The notes under the pieces are model-generated. The model did not search any database and had not been told where the DNA came from. It was given only the letters and a program-made list of their open reading frames with translations. Below, in pieces: positions 29,460 to 38,817 of a stretch of DNA of 64,000 nt; within the stretch, counting starts at the first letter, position 1, and every line of letters begins with the position of its first letter. Position numbers and translations under genes: made by a program. Origin of the DNA: Streptomyces sp. Ru73. Its GTDB lineage: Bacteria > Actinomycetota > Actinomycetes > Streptomycetales > Streptomycetaceae. The DNA lies in contig NZ_PQSQ01000012.1 in assembly GCF_002920575.1 (NCBI RefSeq), positions 62,001 through 126,000 of the forward strand, given 5' to 3'.

Positions 29460-30173
29460 GTGGACGCAACAGACAACGGGGGACGGCGCCCCGCATCCGT
29501 GGACCTCACCAAGCCCGCACCGGCCCCGGCCGCCGAGGCCGCGCTCCGCGCGTCCGACGCGGACCGGGACCGGATCGCCGCGATCCTGCGGGAGGCGCTG
29601 GCGGAAGGGCGGCTGGACGCCGAGGAGCACGCCGAGCGGATCGACGGGGTCTACCGCGCCAAGACCATGGGCGAACTGGAGCCGCTGATCAGCGACCTGC
29701 CGGCGGCGCGGGACGGGGCCGACGCGCGCCGGGAGGCCGCTCCCGCGTACGCCCCGGAGCCGGCCGCCACTCCCGCCGACGCCCACCTCGTCGGGGTCTT
29801 CGGCGCCGCGGTGCGGGCCGGCCGCTGGCGGGCACCGGCCCGGGTGACCGCGGTGGCGATCTTCGGCTCGGTGGAGATCGACCTGACCGAGGCGATCTTC
29901 ACGCAGCAGCATCTGCACATCCAGGCCACCTCGATCTTCGGCAGCGTGGACATCCGGGTGCCGGAGAACGTGACGCTGCGCGGCGGCGGCTCCGGCGTGC
30001 TCGGCTCCTTCGAGACCCGGTCGGAGGAGTCGGACGACCCGGCGGCCCCGGTGATCACCGTGGGCGGCCTCGCCGTGCTCGGCAGCGTCGAGGCGAAGCC
30101 GAAGCGCGGCAAGTGGGTGCGCGATCTGCACGACCGGCTGCGCGAGCGCCGGGACCGGCACCGGGGCCACTGA
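29460..30173 (+). CDS. DUF1707 / LiaF-like domain protein
   Basis: The protein has 237 residues. The N-terminal DUF1707 module (RASDADRDRIAAILREALAEGRL, DAEEHAERIDGVYRAKTMGELEPLISDLP) is followed by a Pro/Ala linker. A C-terminal beta-strand repeat region resembles LiaF/DUF2154 (VFGAAVRAGRW, AIFGSVEIDL, SIFGSVDIRVPENV, VLGSVEAK). LiaF proteins act in cell-envelope stress sensing. The start at GTG 29460 has no ribosome site, and a -10 box lies 6 nt upstream, so translation is probably leaderless. No membrane segment is visible. Confidence 0.82.
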   Translation: MDATDNGGRRPASVDLTKPAPAPAAEAALRASDADRDRIAAILREALAEGRLDAEEHAERIDGVYRAKTMGELEPLISDLPAARDGADARREAAPAYAPEPAATPADAHLVGVFGAAVRAGRWRAPARVTAVAIFGSVEIDLTEAIFTQQHLHIQATSIFGSVDIRVPENVTLRGGGSGVLGSFETRSEESDDPAAPVITVGGLAVLGSVEAKPKRGKWVRDLHDRLRERRDRHRGH

Positions 30174-30385
30174 GCCGGACGGCCGGTCGCAGGTCGGCCC
30201 CACCTGTAAGGCGCGCCACATCCGACGCTGCTTTCAACCGGTACGCCACGGTGTGCATAGAGCCGCGTACAGCGGGTAGGGCTGGTGCATCGTCTCTCGT
30301 ACGGCTGCGGGGTGTGCGAAACGTCGTGCGCAGCGAGACGGGCAAGTGGTGACTGAAATCGCCGAGCCGTCGTCAGGAGTAGACC

Positions 30386-30742
30386 GTGCTGCTACCGCAT
30401 CAGCCCCTGCAGGACGCCGCCGTGCCCGCCCAGCGAGTGCCCGCCCGGGACGAGGCGGGGCCCTGGCACTCGGAGGCGGTGTGCCGACGGGACGAGGCCG
30501 GACTCTTCTTCGCGCCGTCCAAGGAGCCGACGGCCGCCCGGCTGGCCAGGGAGGAAGCCGCGAAGCGGGTCTGTGCCCGCTGCCCCGTCATGATCGAGTG
30601 CCGGGAGCACGCCCTGCTCCAGCCCGAGCCGTACGGGGTCTGGGGCGGCCTGACCGCCGCCGAGCGCCGGGTCGTCCTGGCCCGCCGCCGGCGCCGCGAC
30701 GCCGAGCTGCAGCGCGCGGCCCGGATGCCCGCCGCCGGCTGA
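30386..30742 (+). CDS. WhiB-family iron-sulfur transcription factor
   Basis: This 118-residue protein has the four cluster-binding cysteines (AVCRRD, then VCARCPVMIEC), the GVWGG turn, and a basic C-terminal tail (RRVVLARRRRRD) expected to contact DNA. WhiB-like proteins bind [4Fe-4S] clusters and partner sigma factors in development, antibiotic resistance and redox control. GTG 30386 follows AGGAG at 30375-30379. Its position beside glpX matches the location I recall for wblI in S. coelicolor, but I do not assign the symbol from sequence alone. Confidence 0.93.
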   Translation: MLLPHQPLQDAAVPAQRVPARDEAGPWHSEAVCRRDEAGLFFAPSKEPTAARLAREEAAKRVCARCPVMIECREHALLQPEPYGVWGGLTAAERRVVLARRRRRDAELQRAARMPAAG

Positions 30743-30752
30743 ACTTCCGTAC

Positions 30753-30804
30753 GCCGACGGCCCGGTGCCCCACCGCGACAGCGGCGGGACACCGGGCCGT
30801 CGGC
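30753..30804. terminator. Bidirectional terminator between the WhiB gene and glpX
   Basis: A 15-bp perfect stem (30753-30767 with 30790-30804) encloses a loop that itself contains a small hairpin. The genes on either side converge. Confidence 0.88.
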
Positions 30805-30819
30805 CGTGTCCGCGGTGTC

Positions 30820-31851
30820 TCAGCTGGGCCGCTCGAAGTCGATCGAGCTGTAGGCGCGCAGCTTGGACAGCCGGTGCTCGGAGTCGATCTGCCGGATCGT
30901 GCCGGACTTGGAGCGCATGACCAGCGAGGAGGTCGTGGCGGTCTCCGCGCGGTACCGCACGCCGCGCAGCAGCTCGCCGTCGGTGATGCCGGTGGCCACG
31001 AAGAACACGTTCTCGCCGCTGACCAGGTCGTCCGTGTGCAGCACCCGGTCCAGGTCGTGGCCCGCTTCGATCGCGCGCTGCCGCTCCTCGTCGTCCTTGG
31101 GCCACAGCTTGGCCTGGATCGTGCCGCCCAGGCACTTGATCGCGCAGGCCGCGATGATGCCCTCGGGCGTACCGCCGATGCCCAGCAGCAGGTCAACGCC
31201 GGTGCCCTCGCGCACGGCCATGATCGCGCCGGCCACGTCGCCGTCGGAGATGAACTTGATGCGGGCGCCGGCCTCGCGGATCTCCTTGACGATGCCGTCG
31301 TGGCGGGGGCGGTCCAGGACGACGACGGTGACGTCCTCGGGGCTGGACTTCTTCGCCTTGGCGATGCGCCGGATGTTCACCTCGACCGGCGCGTTGATGT
31401 CGACGTAGTCGGCCGCCTCCGGGCCGGTGACCAGCTTGTCCATGTAGAAGACCGCGGACGGGTCGAACATGGAGCCGCGGTCGGCGACGGCCATCACCGA
31501 GACGGCGTTGGCCATGCCCTTGGCGGTCAGCGTGGTGCCGTCCACCGGGTCCACGGCCACGTCGCACTCCGGGCCGGTCCCGTCGCCCACGCGCTCGCCG
31601 TTGAACAGCATCGGCGCCTGGTCCTTCTCGCCTTCGCCGATGACGACGACGCCGTTCATCGAGACGGTGTGGATCAGGGCCCGCATGGCCTTGACCGCGG
31701 CGCCGTCCGCGCCGTTCTTGTCGCCGCGGCCGACCCAGCGGCCCGACGCCATCGCTCCCGCCTCCGTGACCCGGACGAGTTCCAGGGCGAGGTTGCGGTC
31801 GGGGGCCTCGGGGCTGACCTCCAGCTGGGACGGCAGATGATGCTCGGTCAT
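30820..31851 (-). CDS. glpX: Class II fructose-1,6-bisphosphatase
   Basis: This 343-residue gluconeogenic phosphatase converts fructose 1,6-bisphosphate to fructose 6-phosphate. Metal- and substrate-binding blocks are intact: [15 protein letters not shown], the [16 protein letters not shown] signature and [10 protein letters not shown]. Class II enzymes are usually the main FBPase of actinobacteria. ATG 31851 is preceded by AGAAAGGTG. It is divergent from the DUF4245 gene across a 174-bp region that must hold both promoters. Confidence 0.95.
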   Translation of the reverse strand: MTEHHLPSQLEVSPEAPDRNLALELVRVTEAGAMASGRWVGRGDKNGADGAAVKAMRALIHTVSMNGVVVIGEGEKDQAPMLFNGERVGDGTGPECDVAVDPVDGTTLTAKGMANAVSVMAVADRGSMFDPSAVFYMDKLVTGPEAADYVDINAPVEVNIRRIAKAKKSSPEDVTVVVLDRPRHDGIVKEIREAGARIKFISDGDVAGAIMAVREGTGVDLLLGIGGTPEGIIAACAIKCLGGTIQAKLWPKDDEERQRAIEAGHDLDRVLHTDDLVSGENVFFVATGITDGELLRGVRYRAETATTSSLVMRSKSGTIRQIDSEHRLSKLRAYSSIDFERPS

Positions 31852-32025
31852 CGGAGCGCACCTTTCTGTACGGCGACGGCCGGTTAGGTGAGGGTTCGCT
31901 TGACCTTATCGCTATGTCGAGAAAATGAGCAGTGGGCCCCACGGATGAGCGCCGTGAGCAGCCCCGGAGGTGGCCGGAAGGGGGCCTTGTCCGACCTGTA
32001 CCCGGCATGGGGGACCATAGAGGGC

Positions 32026-32574
32026 GTGGCTGGTATGCGAGGCAAGCAAACGGTGCGGGACATGGTCCTGTCGATGGCCGTGATCGGCATCGTCGTCGCG
32101 GCGATCTATCTCTTCATCCCGCACGACGACAGCAAGAACGCGGAGCAGACGGCGGTGAAGACCGTCAGCTACCGCGTCGAGCTCGCGACCGCCCGGCGCG
32201 CCGCCCCGTACCCGGTCGCCGCGCCCGAGGGCCTGCCCAAGGGCTGGCGCGCCACCTCCGTGTCGTACGAGGCGGACAGCGACGGCAAGGGCGGCGCCTG
32301 GCACCTGGGCTTCCTGGACCCGAAGGACCAGTACGCGGCGGTCGAGCAGAGCGACGCCCCGGCCCGCGAATTCATCAAGAAGGTCACCGTGGACGCCACC
32401 CCGGCGGGCGGCGCCCAGCAGGTCGACGGCGCCCGCTGGGACCGGTACAAGGGCGACACGTACAAGGCCCTGGTGCGCAAGGAGTCCGGCCACACCACGG
32501 TCGTCACCGGCACCGCGTCCTACGACGACCTGGCGAAGCTGGCGGGCGCACTGAAGACCGAGAAGGCGAAGTAG
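32026..32574 (+). CDS. DUF4245 membrane-anchored protein
   Basis: This protein of about 182 residues has a short basic N-terminus (MRGKQTVRDM) and one membrane span (VLSMAVIGIVVAAIYLFIP). An extracytoplasmic DUF4245 domain follows (YPVAAPEGLPKGWRATSV, WHLGFLDPKDQYAAVEQSD, YDDLAKLAGAL). Function is unknown; it is widely conserved beside glpX in actinobacteria. GTG 32026 is used as start; ATG 32035 is a near alternative with AGAGGGC upstream. Confidence 0.8.
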   Translation: MAGMRGKQTVRDMVLSMAVIGIVVAAIYLFIPHDDSKNAEQTAVKTVSYRVELATARRAAPYPVAAPEGLPKGWRATSVSYEADSDGKGGAWHLGFLDPKDQYAAVEQSDAPAREFIKKVTVDATPAGGAQQVDGARWDRYKGDTYKALVRKESGHTTVVTGTASYDDLAKLAGALKTEKAK

Positions 32575-32669
32575 CGCACGGCGGCGGGAGCCGGGCGCCG
32601 CGGGGCGCACGGCTCCGCGCCCGTCGCCCCCGTACGGCACGAACCGGGCTCGCGCCCCCGTACGTGCGA

Positions 32670-32706
32670 AGAGGCCGCCGCACCCGGAGCGGGTGCGGCG
32701 GCCTCT
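32670..32706. terminator. Bidirectional terminator between DUF4245 and nitroreductase genes
   Basis: A 17-bp perfect stem (32670-32686 with 32690-32706) has a 3-nt loop and lies between convergent genes. Confidence 0.9.
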
Positions 32707-32741
32707 CGCTGTACGCGGTGCGCGTGCCGGCCGGCCGTGCC

Positions 32742-33335
32742 TCAGACGGTGGTGGCGGCTTCTTCGAAGGACAGGCGCGGCGAGCGCGGGAAGAACGCGT
32801 CCTCGCCCGGCTTGCCGATGTTGATCACCATGAAGGACTTCTGCTTGCCGTCGCCGAAGAACTCCTTGTCGATGGCGGTGAAGTCGAAGCCGGTCATCGG
32901 GCCGGCGGCCAGGCCGGCGGCGCGGACGCCGAGGATGAAGTAGCCCGCCTGGAGGGTGGCGTTCTGGGTGCCGGCGGCCTCGCGCGCCTCGGCCTCGGAG
33001 AAGAAGGTGTCCTTGATGCCCGGGGCGTGCGGGAAGAGCGTCGGCAGCTTCTCGTGGAAGTCCAGGTCCACGGAGAGGATGACGGTCAGCGGGGCCGACA
33101 GGGTCTTCGGGCCGTTGGCGCCCATGGCGTGCTCGACGAGGCGCTTGCGGGCGTCCTCGGAGCGGACCAGCGTCAGGCGCAGCGGCGACTGGTTGAAGGC
33201 GGTCGGGGCGAACTTCACCAGGTCGTAGATGGCCTGCACCTGCTCGTCGGTGACCGGCTCGTCCGTGAACGTGTTGGCGGTCTGGGCCTCGCGGAAGAGG
33301 AGGTCCGCAGCGGCGGCGTCAAGGGCGAGAGTCAT
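32742..33335 (-). CDS. Nitroreductase-fold FMN oxidoreductase (malonic semialdehyde reductase/RutE-like)
   Basis: This 197-residue flavoprotein belongs to the RutE/HadB branch. Its markers are FREAQTANTFTDEPVTDEQ, LVKFAPTAFNQSPLRLTLV and MTGFDFTAIDKEFF, ending in the FMN-family block VINIGKPGEDAFFPRSPRL. RutE reduces malonic semialdehyde in pyrimidine degradation; no rut operon is here, so the physiological substrate is open. ATG 33335 has GAGGTG upstream. The promoter region (33336-33440) is unusually A/T-rich, and a consensus Crp-type palindrome sits about 105 bp upstream. Confidence 0.82.
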   Translation of the reverse strand: MTLALDAAAADLLFREAQTANTFTDEPVTDEQVQAIYDLVKFAPTAFNQSPLRLTLVRSEDARKRLVEHAMGANGPKTLSAPLTVILSVDLDFHEKLPTLFPHAPGIKDTFFSEAEAREAAGTQNATLQAGYFILGVRAAGLAAGPMTGFDFTAIDKEFFGDGKQKSFMVINIGKPGEDAFFPRSPRLSFEEAATTV

Positions 33336-33439
33336 GAAGGGCACCTCGGTGATTCGTGGTGGTTCCGGGCCGGGCCGGTCCGGTCGTACAGCTTCTACTC
33401 TAACGGAGATAGATTAAGTTTCAACTAAAGCGTCAGGGT

Positions 33440-33455
33440 TGTGAGCGGTTTCACA
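33440..33455. promoter_or_regulatory. Perfect Crp-type palindrome
   Basis: TGTGA-N6-TCACA is the canonical CRP/FNR-family binding pattern with both half-sites exact. It lies about 105 bp upstream of the nitroreductase start, in the gap after xseB. Streptomyces encode a Crp protein with similar GTG/CAC half-sites. Confidence 0.5.
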
Positions 33456-33493
33456 TGCCGCTCCGCGTGAGGCGGGCCTGACGGGGCACTGGT

Positions 33494-33523
33494 GGGACGG
33501 CCCCGGAGGGCCGACGCCGTCCC
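33494..33523 (-). terminator. Putative terminator after xseB
   Basis: An 8-bp stem (33494-33501 with 33516-33523) encloses a G/C-rich loop 10 bp past the xseB stop. Confidence 0.5.
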
Positions 33524-33532
33524 CGGCCCGCG

Positions 33533-33829
33533 TCAGTCCTCCGAGGGCTCCTCGGCGTCGTCCTCTTCCTCCGCCAGCGCCGCGTCCAGGCGGGCACGGG
33601 CGCCGTCCAGCCAGCGCCGGCACACCTTCGCCAGCTCCTCGCCGCGCTCCCACAGCGCGAGCGACTCCTCCAGCGTCGTGCCGCCCGCCTCCAGGCTGCG
33701 GACCACCTCGATCAGCTCGTCCCGCGCCTGCTCGTACCCCAGCGTGGACGTCACGTCCGGCGCGCCCGCCGCCCCGGCACCCGCAGCGCCGTCCGTCTCC
33801 ATGCCCGTGTCCGTCTTCGCCTTGGCCAT
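33533..33829 (-). CDS. xseB: Exodeoxyribonuclease VII small subunit
   Basis: This 98-residue protein has the characteristic XseB helix pair: [41 protein letters not shown], split only by the family turn. An acidic C-terminal tail ([12 protein letters not shown]) and a short Ala-rich N-terminus flank it. It binds the large subunit to form the single-strand-specific nuclease used in repair. It lies 10 bp downstream of xseA in the same operon. ATG 33829 is preceded by GGGG but no strong Shine-Dalgarno. Confidence 0.92.
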   Translation of the reverse strand: MAKAKTDTGMETDGAAGAGAAGAPDVTSTLGYEQARDELIEVVRSLEAGGTTLEESLALWERGEELAKVCRRWLDGARARLDAALAEEEDDAEEPSED

Positions 33830-33839
33830 GGGCCCCAGC

Positions 33840-35069
33840 CTAAGCGGGCGGTGTGACAGCGCCGTCGACGCGGCGGACCGTGAAGTCGCCCTCCGCCACC
33901 CGGGCCCGCAGCTCCTCGCCGTCACCGACCTCCTCGGGCGCGCGCACCGCGCTGCCGTCGGAGCGCTGGAGCACGGCGTACCCCCGCTCCAGCGTGGCCT
34001 TGGGGGAGAGGGCCACCACCCGCGCGAGGGTGTGCGTCAGCTCGGAGTCGGCCCGGTCCAGCAGATGGCCCAGCGTCCGCCGGCCGCGCTCCAGCAGCGC
34101 GGTGACCTGCTCCTCGCGTACCTCCACCATGCGGTGCGGCTCCCGTATGCAGGGCCGGTTCAGCGCGCCCGCCAGGCCGCGCTCCTCCCGGTCCAGGAAG
34201 CCGGTGACCGAGCGCAGCGCGCGCTCCCGCAGCTGCTGGATGCGGGCCAGCTCCTCGCCCACGTCCGGTACGACCTTCTTCGCCGCGTCCGTCGGCGTCG
34301 AGGCGCGCAGGTCGGCGACCAGGTCCAGCAGCGGGCTGTCCGGCTCGTGCCCGATCGCGGACACGACGGGCGTACGCGCCTGGCTCACCACCCGCACCAG
34401 CTGCTCGTCGGAGAACGGCAGCAGGTCCTCCACGCTGCCGCCGCCCCGCGCCACGATGATCACGTCCACGTCCGGACGGCCGTCAAGCTCCCGCACCGCC
34501 TCGATGACCTGCGGGACCGCGTGCACGCCCTGCACCGCGACGTTGCGCACCTCGAAGCGGACGGCGGGCCAGCGGTGCCGCGCGTTCTCCAGTACGTCCC
34601 GCTCCGCCGCGCTCGCGCGGCCGCACACCAGCCCGATCAGCTGCGGCAGGAACGGCAGCGGGCGCTTGCGCTCCGCCGCGAACAGCCCCTCCGCGGCCAG
34701 CGCCTTCTTCAGCATCTCCAGCCGCGCCAGCAGCTCGCCGACGCCGACCGGCTTGATCTCGGCGGCCCGCAGCGAGAGCTGGCCGCGCGGCGCGTACCAC
34801 TCGGGCTTGGCGTGCACCACGACCCGGGCGCCCTCGCTGATCACGTCCGCGACCTTGTCGAAGACCTGGCGGTAGCACGTCACGCTCACGGAGATGTCGT
34901 GCGACGGGTCGCGCAGCGTCATGAAGACGACGCCCGCGCCGGGCCGCCGGGAGAGCTGGGTGATCTGCCCCTCGACCCACACCGCGCCGAGCCGGTCGAT
35001 CCACCCGCCGATCAGGCGAGACACCTCGCCCACCGGGATGGGGGTCTCTGCGGACGTCTGTAGAGCCAT
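33840..35069 (-). CDS. xseA: Exodeoxyribonuclease VII large subunit
   Basis: The protein has 409 residues. The N-terminal OB fold (about 10-100; [25 protein letters not shown]) is followed by the catalytic domain with [15 protein letters not shown] and [25 protein letters not shown] helical coiled region ([17 protein letters not shown]) that binds XseB completes it. The length is near the actinobacterial norm. ATG 35069 was used. The gene heads the xseA-xseB operon. Confidence 0.95.
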   Translation of the reverse strand: MALQTSAETPIPVGEVSRLIGGWIDRLGAVWVEGQITQLSRRPGAGVVFMTLRDPSHDISVSVTCYRQVFDKVADVISEGARVVVHAKPEWYAPRGQLSLRAAEIKPVGVGELLARLEMLKKALAAEGLFAAERKRPLPFLPQLIGLVCGRASAAERDVLENARHRWPAVRFEVRNVAVQGVHAVPQVIEAVRELDGRPDVDVIIVARGGGSVEDLLPFSDEQLVRVVSQARTPVVSAIGHEPDSPLLDLVADLRASTPTDAAKKVVPDVGEELARIQQLRERALRSVTGFLDREERGLAGALNRPCIREPHRMVEVREEQVTALLERGRRTLGHLLDRADSELTHTLARVVALSPKATLERGYAVLQRSDGSAVRAPEEVGDGEELRARVAEGDFTVRRVDGAVTPPA

Positions 35070-35120
35070 GTGCCGAGGGTATCGGCGGGGTCCGACAGCG
35101 GGGCCCGTGCCGTGCGCCGG

Positions 35121-35187
35121 GTGCGGCGCCGTCGCACCGGGGCGCTGCCCCCGGACCCCCGGTCCTCAAACGCCGGACGGGCCGGCT
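35121..35187. repeat. Streptomyces interspersed intergenic repeat-like sequence
   Basis: This stretch combines a G/C block ending in CCCCCGGACCCCC with TCAAACGCCGGACGGGC. In my recollection this pairing recurs after many Streptomyces genes. It lies between the APC permease and xseA and overlaps the permease 3' end. Recurrence cannot be verified within this window. Confidence 0.4.
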
Positions 35188-36635
35188 TTCCCGGACGGGC
35201 CGGCCTTCCGGCCTCGCCCGTACTGCACCGCCAGCACCACCAGCCCGATCACCAGCCACACCCCGCCGACGACCTGGGCCGTCGGGGACGCCTCGACGAT
35301 CACCGCGACCACCACCGCGAGACCCAGCAGCGGCACGAGCACATGGCGCAGCAGGCTCGGCGAAGCCGCCCGCTTGCGCAGCCAGAAGTAACCGATCACC
35401 GACGCGTGCAGCAGCCCGAAGGCGGTCAGCGCGCCCACGTTCACGATCGAGGAGAGATGGTCCAGGCCGTCGTCCCGGCGCGCCGCCCAGACCGCCGCGA
35501 CCAGCGTCACCACCGCAGCGCCCAGCAGCGCCCGGCGCGGCACCCCGCTGCCCGCGTCCACCTTCGCCATCGCCCCCGGCAGCCGCCGGTCCCGCGCCAT
35601 CGCGAACAGCAGCCGCCCGGCCGCCGCCTGCCCGGCCAGCGCGGCGAACGCCGCGCCGATCGCCTTGCTCGCCGCGACCAGCTTCTGCAGCCACTCGCCG
35701 ACCGCCGCGTTCGCCGTCGCGTAGAAGGCGTCACCCTGCTCGGCCGGCTTCGCCGCCAGCTCGGCCGCCGACATCGGCGCCAGCAGCGCGGCCAGGTACG
35801 TCTGCACCGCGAAGAGCACACCGGCCACCACCAGGCACGTCAGCACGGCCCTGGCCACCCGCTTGCTCCCCCCTGAGGTCTCCTCCGCGAACGCCGCGAT
35901 GGCGTCGAAGCCCAGGTACGACAGGACCGCAACCGACACCGCCGCCAGCACCGCGCTCGTCGAGAAGCCGCCCTCGCCGGTGAACGGCACCGTCCAGCCG
36001 CGCTGCGCGCCCTCCGTCGCGAGCGCCCACACCGCGGCCGCCACGAAGACCAGCAGTACGGCGATCTCCATGGCCAGCACCAGGAAGCCGACCACGGCGG
36101 CGGTCCGCACACCCCACAGGTTCAGCAGCGTGGTCACGATGACCGCCACCGCCGTCCAGATCCATTGATGCACTGACGGCACCAGGGAGTGCAGCGCGAT
36201 CCCGGAGAAGAGGTACGCCACCGCCGGGATGAGCAGATAGTCCAGCATCGCCATCCAGCCCGCGACGAAGCCCGCGCCCTCGCCCAGCCCGACCCGCGCG
36301 TAGGTGAAGACCGAGCCGGCCTGGGGCGCGACCCGCACCATCTGCGCGTACGAGTACGCCGTGAACGCCATGGCGATCGTGGCGACGACGTACACGATCG
36401 TGATCGCGCCGTGCGACTTGGCCTGCAGCGTCCCGAAGATGCCGACCGGCGCCATCGGGGCGATGAAGAGCAGGCCGTAGACGATCAGGTCGCGGAAGGA
36501 CAGCGTCCGCCGCAGCCGGCCCCCGGCGGCCACGGTGGCCCCGGCGGCACCGCCGGCGGACCCGGAGGGACCTCCGGAGCCGTCGTGATCGGGCGTGCCG
36601 CCGGACGGGGGCTGGGGCTCGGCCGTGGGGGACAT
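35166..36635 (-). CDS. APC-family amino acid/polyamine permease
   Basis: This 489-residue membrane transporter has a Gly/Ser-rich cytoplasmic tail and then about 12 membrane segments. Conserved APC blocks are [55 protein letters not shown] and the intracellular [15 protein letters not shown] loop. Substrate specificity cannot be told from sequence. ATG 36635 follows AGAGGTG. It is divergent from ispH, and their start codons are 209 bp apart. Confidence 0.88.
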   Translation of the reverse strand: MSPTAEPQPPSGGTPDHDGSGGPSGSAGGAAGATVAAGGRLRRTLSFRDLIVYGLLFIAPMAPVGIFGTLQAKSHGAITIVYVVATIAMAFTAYSYAQMVRVAPQAGSVFTYARVGLGEGAGFVAGWMAMLDYLLIPAVAYLFSGIALHSLVPSVHQWIWTAVAVIVTTLLNLWGVRTAAVVGFLVLAMEIAVLLVFVAAAVWALATEGAQRGWTVPFTGEGGFSTSAVLAAVSVAVLSYLGFDAIAAFAEETSGGSKRVARAVLTCLVVAGVLFAVQTYLAALLAPMSAAELAAKPAEQGDAFYATANAAVGEWLQKLVAASKAIGAAFAALAGQAAAGRLLFAMARDRRLPGAMAKVDAGSGVPRRALLGAAVVTLVAAVWAARRDDGLDHLSSIVNVGALTAFGLLHASVIGYFWLRKRAASPSLLRHVLVPLLGLAVVVAVIVEASPTAQVVGGVWLVIGLVVLAVQYGRGRKAGPSGKAGPSGV

Positions 36636-36831
36636 GGGCGGACACCTCTGCAATACGGACGGGCCGCCGGCGCTCGGCGGCCGCACATCACGCCACCGGC
36701 GGTCGGCGGCTCCACATGATCGTCGGCCGTACCGCCGTTTCGGGCAAGCCGCCCTGCCGTACGGACATATGCCCCGTAACCCACCGTCCCGACCCCTGGC
36801 CATGCCTTCCGTGCGACGCCGGCCCGCCCCG

Positions 36832-36845
36832 TACGATGGGAACCA
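36832..36845 (+). promoter_or_regulatory. Probable leaderless promoter of ispH
   Basis: TACGAT at 36832-36837 is a -10 box 7 nt before ATG 36845, and there is no ribosome site. This is the pattern of a leaderless mRNA starting at the initiation codon. Confidence 0.45.
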
Positions 36846-37843
36846 TGACCACCCCGACTTCCCGCCGCGTCCTCCTCGCCGCCCCCCGCGGATACTGCGC
36901 CGGCGTGGACCGAGCCGTCATCGCCGTCGAGAAGGCCCTGGAGCAGTACGGCGCGCCCGTCTACGTGCGCCACGAGATCGTCCACAACAAATACGTGGTC
37001 AAGACGCTGGAGAAGAAGGGTGCGATCTTCGTCGACGAGACGGCGGAGGTGCCTCCGGGCAACATCGTGATCTTCTCCGCGCACGGCGTCGCGCCGGTCG
37101 TCCACGAGGAGGCCAAGCGCGGCAAGCTCGCCACCATCGACGCCACCTGCCCGCTCGTCACCAAGGTCCACAAGGAAGCCGTCCGGTACGCCAAGGAGGA
37201 CTACGACATCCTCCTGATCGGCCACGAGGGCCACGAAGAGGTCATCGGCACCAGCGGCGAGGCCCCCGAGCACATCACCCTGGTCGACGGCCCGGACGAC
37301 GTGCAGAACGTCGAGGTCCGCGACCCCGACAAGGTGGTCTGGCTCTCCCAGACCACCCTTTCGGTCGACGAGACCATGGAGACGGTCGACGCCCTCAAGG
37401 GCCGCTACCCCAACCTGCTCTCCCCGCCCAGCGACGACATCTGCTACGCCACGCAGAACCGCCAGACGGCCGTGAAGCAGATGGGCGCCGACTCCGACCT
37501 CGTCATCGTCGTCGGCTCCAAGAACTCCTCCAACTCCGTCCGCCTGGTCGAGGTCGCGCTCGGCGCCGGCGCCAAGGACGCGCACCTGGTCGACGGCGCC
37601 GAGGAGATCGACGAGAGCTGGCTCGAGGGCGTCGGCACGGTCGGCGTCACCTCCGGCGCCTCCGTCCCCGAGGTCCTCGTCGAGGGCGTACTGGAGTGGC
37701 TCGCGCAGCGCGGCTACGAGGACGTGGAGACCGTCACGGCCGCCACCGAGTCCATCCACTTCTCGCTCCCCAAGGAGCTCCGCCGCGACCTCCGCTCCGA
37801 GGCGAAGGCCGCCACGGACGGCGAGTCCGCAGCGGGCGAGTAG
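36845..37843 (+). CDS. ispH: 4-hydroxy-3-methylbut-2-enyl diphosphate reductase (IspH/LytB)
   Basis: This 332-residue iron-sulfur enzyme catalyses the last step of the MEP pathway, making isopentenyl and dimethylallyl diphosphate, the substrates of UppS encoded at the other end of the window. The three cluster cysteines are visible in [23 protein letters not shown] and [11 protein letters not shown]. The substrate-binding [11 protein letters not shown] and TSGASVPE segments are also present. ATG 36845 is preferred over ATG 36836, which overlaps the -10 box. A hairpin follows the stop. Confidence 0.95.
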   Translation: MTTPTSRRVLLAAPRGYCAGVDRAVIAVEKALEQYGAPVYVRHEIVHNKYVVKTLEKKGAIFVDETAEVPPGNIVIFSAHGVAPVVHEEAKRGKLATIDATCPLVTKVHKEAVRYAKEDYDILLIGHEGHEEVIGTSGEAPEHITLVDGPDDVQNVEVRDPDKVVWLSQTTLSVDETMETVDALKGRYPNLLSPPSDDICYATQNRQTAVKQMGADSDLVIVVGSKNSSNSVRLVEVALGAGAKDAHLVDGAEEIDESWLEGVGTVGVTSGASVPEVLVEGVLEWLAQRGYEDVETVTAATESIHFSLPKELRRDLRSEAKAATDGESAAGE

Positions 37844-37861
37844 GACACGCCCCACCGGAAG

Positions 37862-37895
37862 CGGAACCGGTCCCGTCGTCACGGGTCCGGTTCCG
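37862..37895 (+). terminator. Terminator after ispH
   Basis: A 15-bp stem with one mismatch (37862-37876 with 37881-37895) has a 4-nt loop, 19 bp past the ispH stop. Confidence 0.75.
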
Positions 37896-37912
37896 TCGTC
37901 ACGGGTCCGGTT
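37873..37912. repeat. 20-bp perfect tandem duplication
   Basis: 37873-37892 is repeated exactly as 37893-37912. It duplicates the loop and 3' arm of the ispH terminator. Confidence 0.9.
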
Positions 37913-37959
37913 CGCCTTTTGACGGGTGAGCCGGCCGCTCCCCGCCTAGCCTTTTCCTC

Positions 37960-38817
37960 ATGAAGGTATTCGGCGTGGACATCGGCGGGTCGGGCATCAA
38001 GGGCGCACCCGTGGACCTGGAACGCGGTGAGCCGGCGGAGGAGCGCTTCAAGGTACTCACCCCGCACCCGGCCACCCCGGACGCGGTCGCCGACGGCGTC
38101 CAGCAGGTCGTGGAGCATTTCGGCTGGTCGGGACCGGTCGGGGTGACGTTCCCCGGCGTGGTCACCGGCGGGGTGACCCGGTCGGCCGCCAATGTCGACA
38201 AGGGCTGGATCGGCACCGACGCCGCGGCCCTGCTGACCTCCCGGCTCGGCGGCGAGGCCGGCGGCTGCCCGGTGACCGTACTGAACGACGCGGACGCCGC
38301 CGGCCTCGCCGAGGTCCACTTCGGCGCGGCGCGCGGCCGCATGGGCACCGTCATCATGCTGACCCTGGGCACGGGCATCGGCAGCGCCCTCTTCACCGAC
38401 GGTCAGCTGGTCGCCAACACCGAGCTGGGCCACCTCGAACTGGACGGGCACGACGCGGAGACCCGCGCCTCCACCCGGGTCAAGGACGAGGAGGACCTGA
38501 GCTGGCACGACTGGGCGCACCGGCTGCAGAAGTACCTCCGGCACGTCGAGATGCTCTTCACCCCGCAGCTCTTCGTGATCGGCGGCGGGGTGAGCCGGAA
38601 GGCGCACAAGTTCCTGCCGCTGATCAAGGGCGTCACGGCTGAGATCGTGCCTGCGCAGCTTCAGAACAACGCGGGGATCGTTGGGGCCGCAATGGCCGCC
38701 CGGCGGGCTTGCGACCCGGCTGCCGGCGCTCCCGCTCCGGGCCAGGACGCCGGTCTCGGGGCCGCCGATCCCGGTCCTGCCGGACGTCGGGGCGCTGCAC
38801 CCGCCGCTGGAGGATGA
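37960..38817 (+). CDS. ppgK: Polyphosphate glucokinase (ROK family)
   Basis: This 285-residue enzyme phosphorylates glucose using polyphosphate or ATP. Its markers are [14 protein letters not shown], the glucose-binding [45 protein letters not shown] and [10 protein letters not shown]. The normal end comes at about [14 protein letters not shown]. The last 40 residues are a low-complexity Ala/Gly/Pro tail read antisense through the 3' end of the convergent DUF6542 gene, so the genes overlap by 185 bp. Confidence 0.9.
   Translation: MKVFGVDIGGSGIKGAPVDLERGEPAEERFKVLTPHPATPDAVADGVQQVVEHFGWSGPVGVTFPGVVTGGVTRSAANVDKGWIGTDAAALLTSRLGGEAGGCPVTVLNDADAAGLAEVHFGAARGRMGTVIMLTLGTGIGSALFTDGQLVANTELGHLELDGHDAETRASTRVKDEEDLSWHDWAHRLQKYLRHVEMLFTPQLFVIGGGVSRKAHKFLPLIKGVTAEIVPAQLQNNAGIVGAAMAARRACDPAAGAPAPGQDAGLGAADPGPAGRRGAAPAAGG

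Noticed and set aside
32742..33335. Part of a pyrimidine-degradation (rut) operon
   Set aside because: Only the RutE-like reductase is present; none of the other rut genes is nearby.
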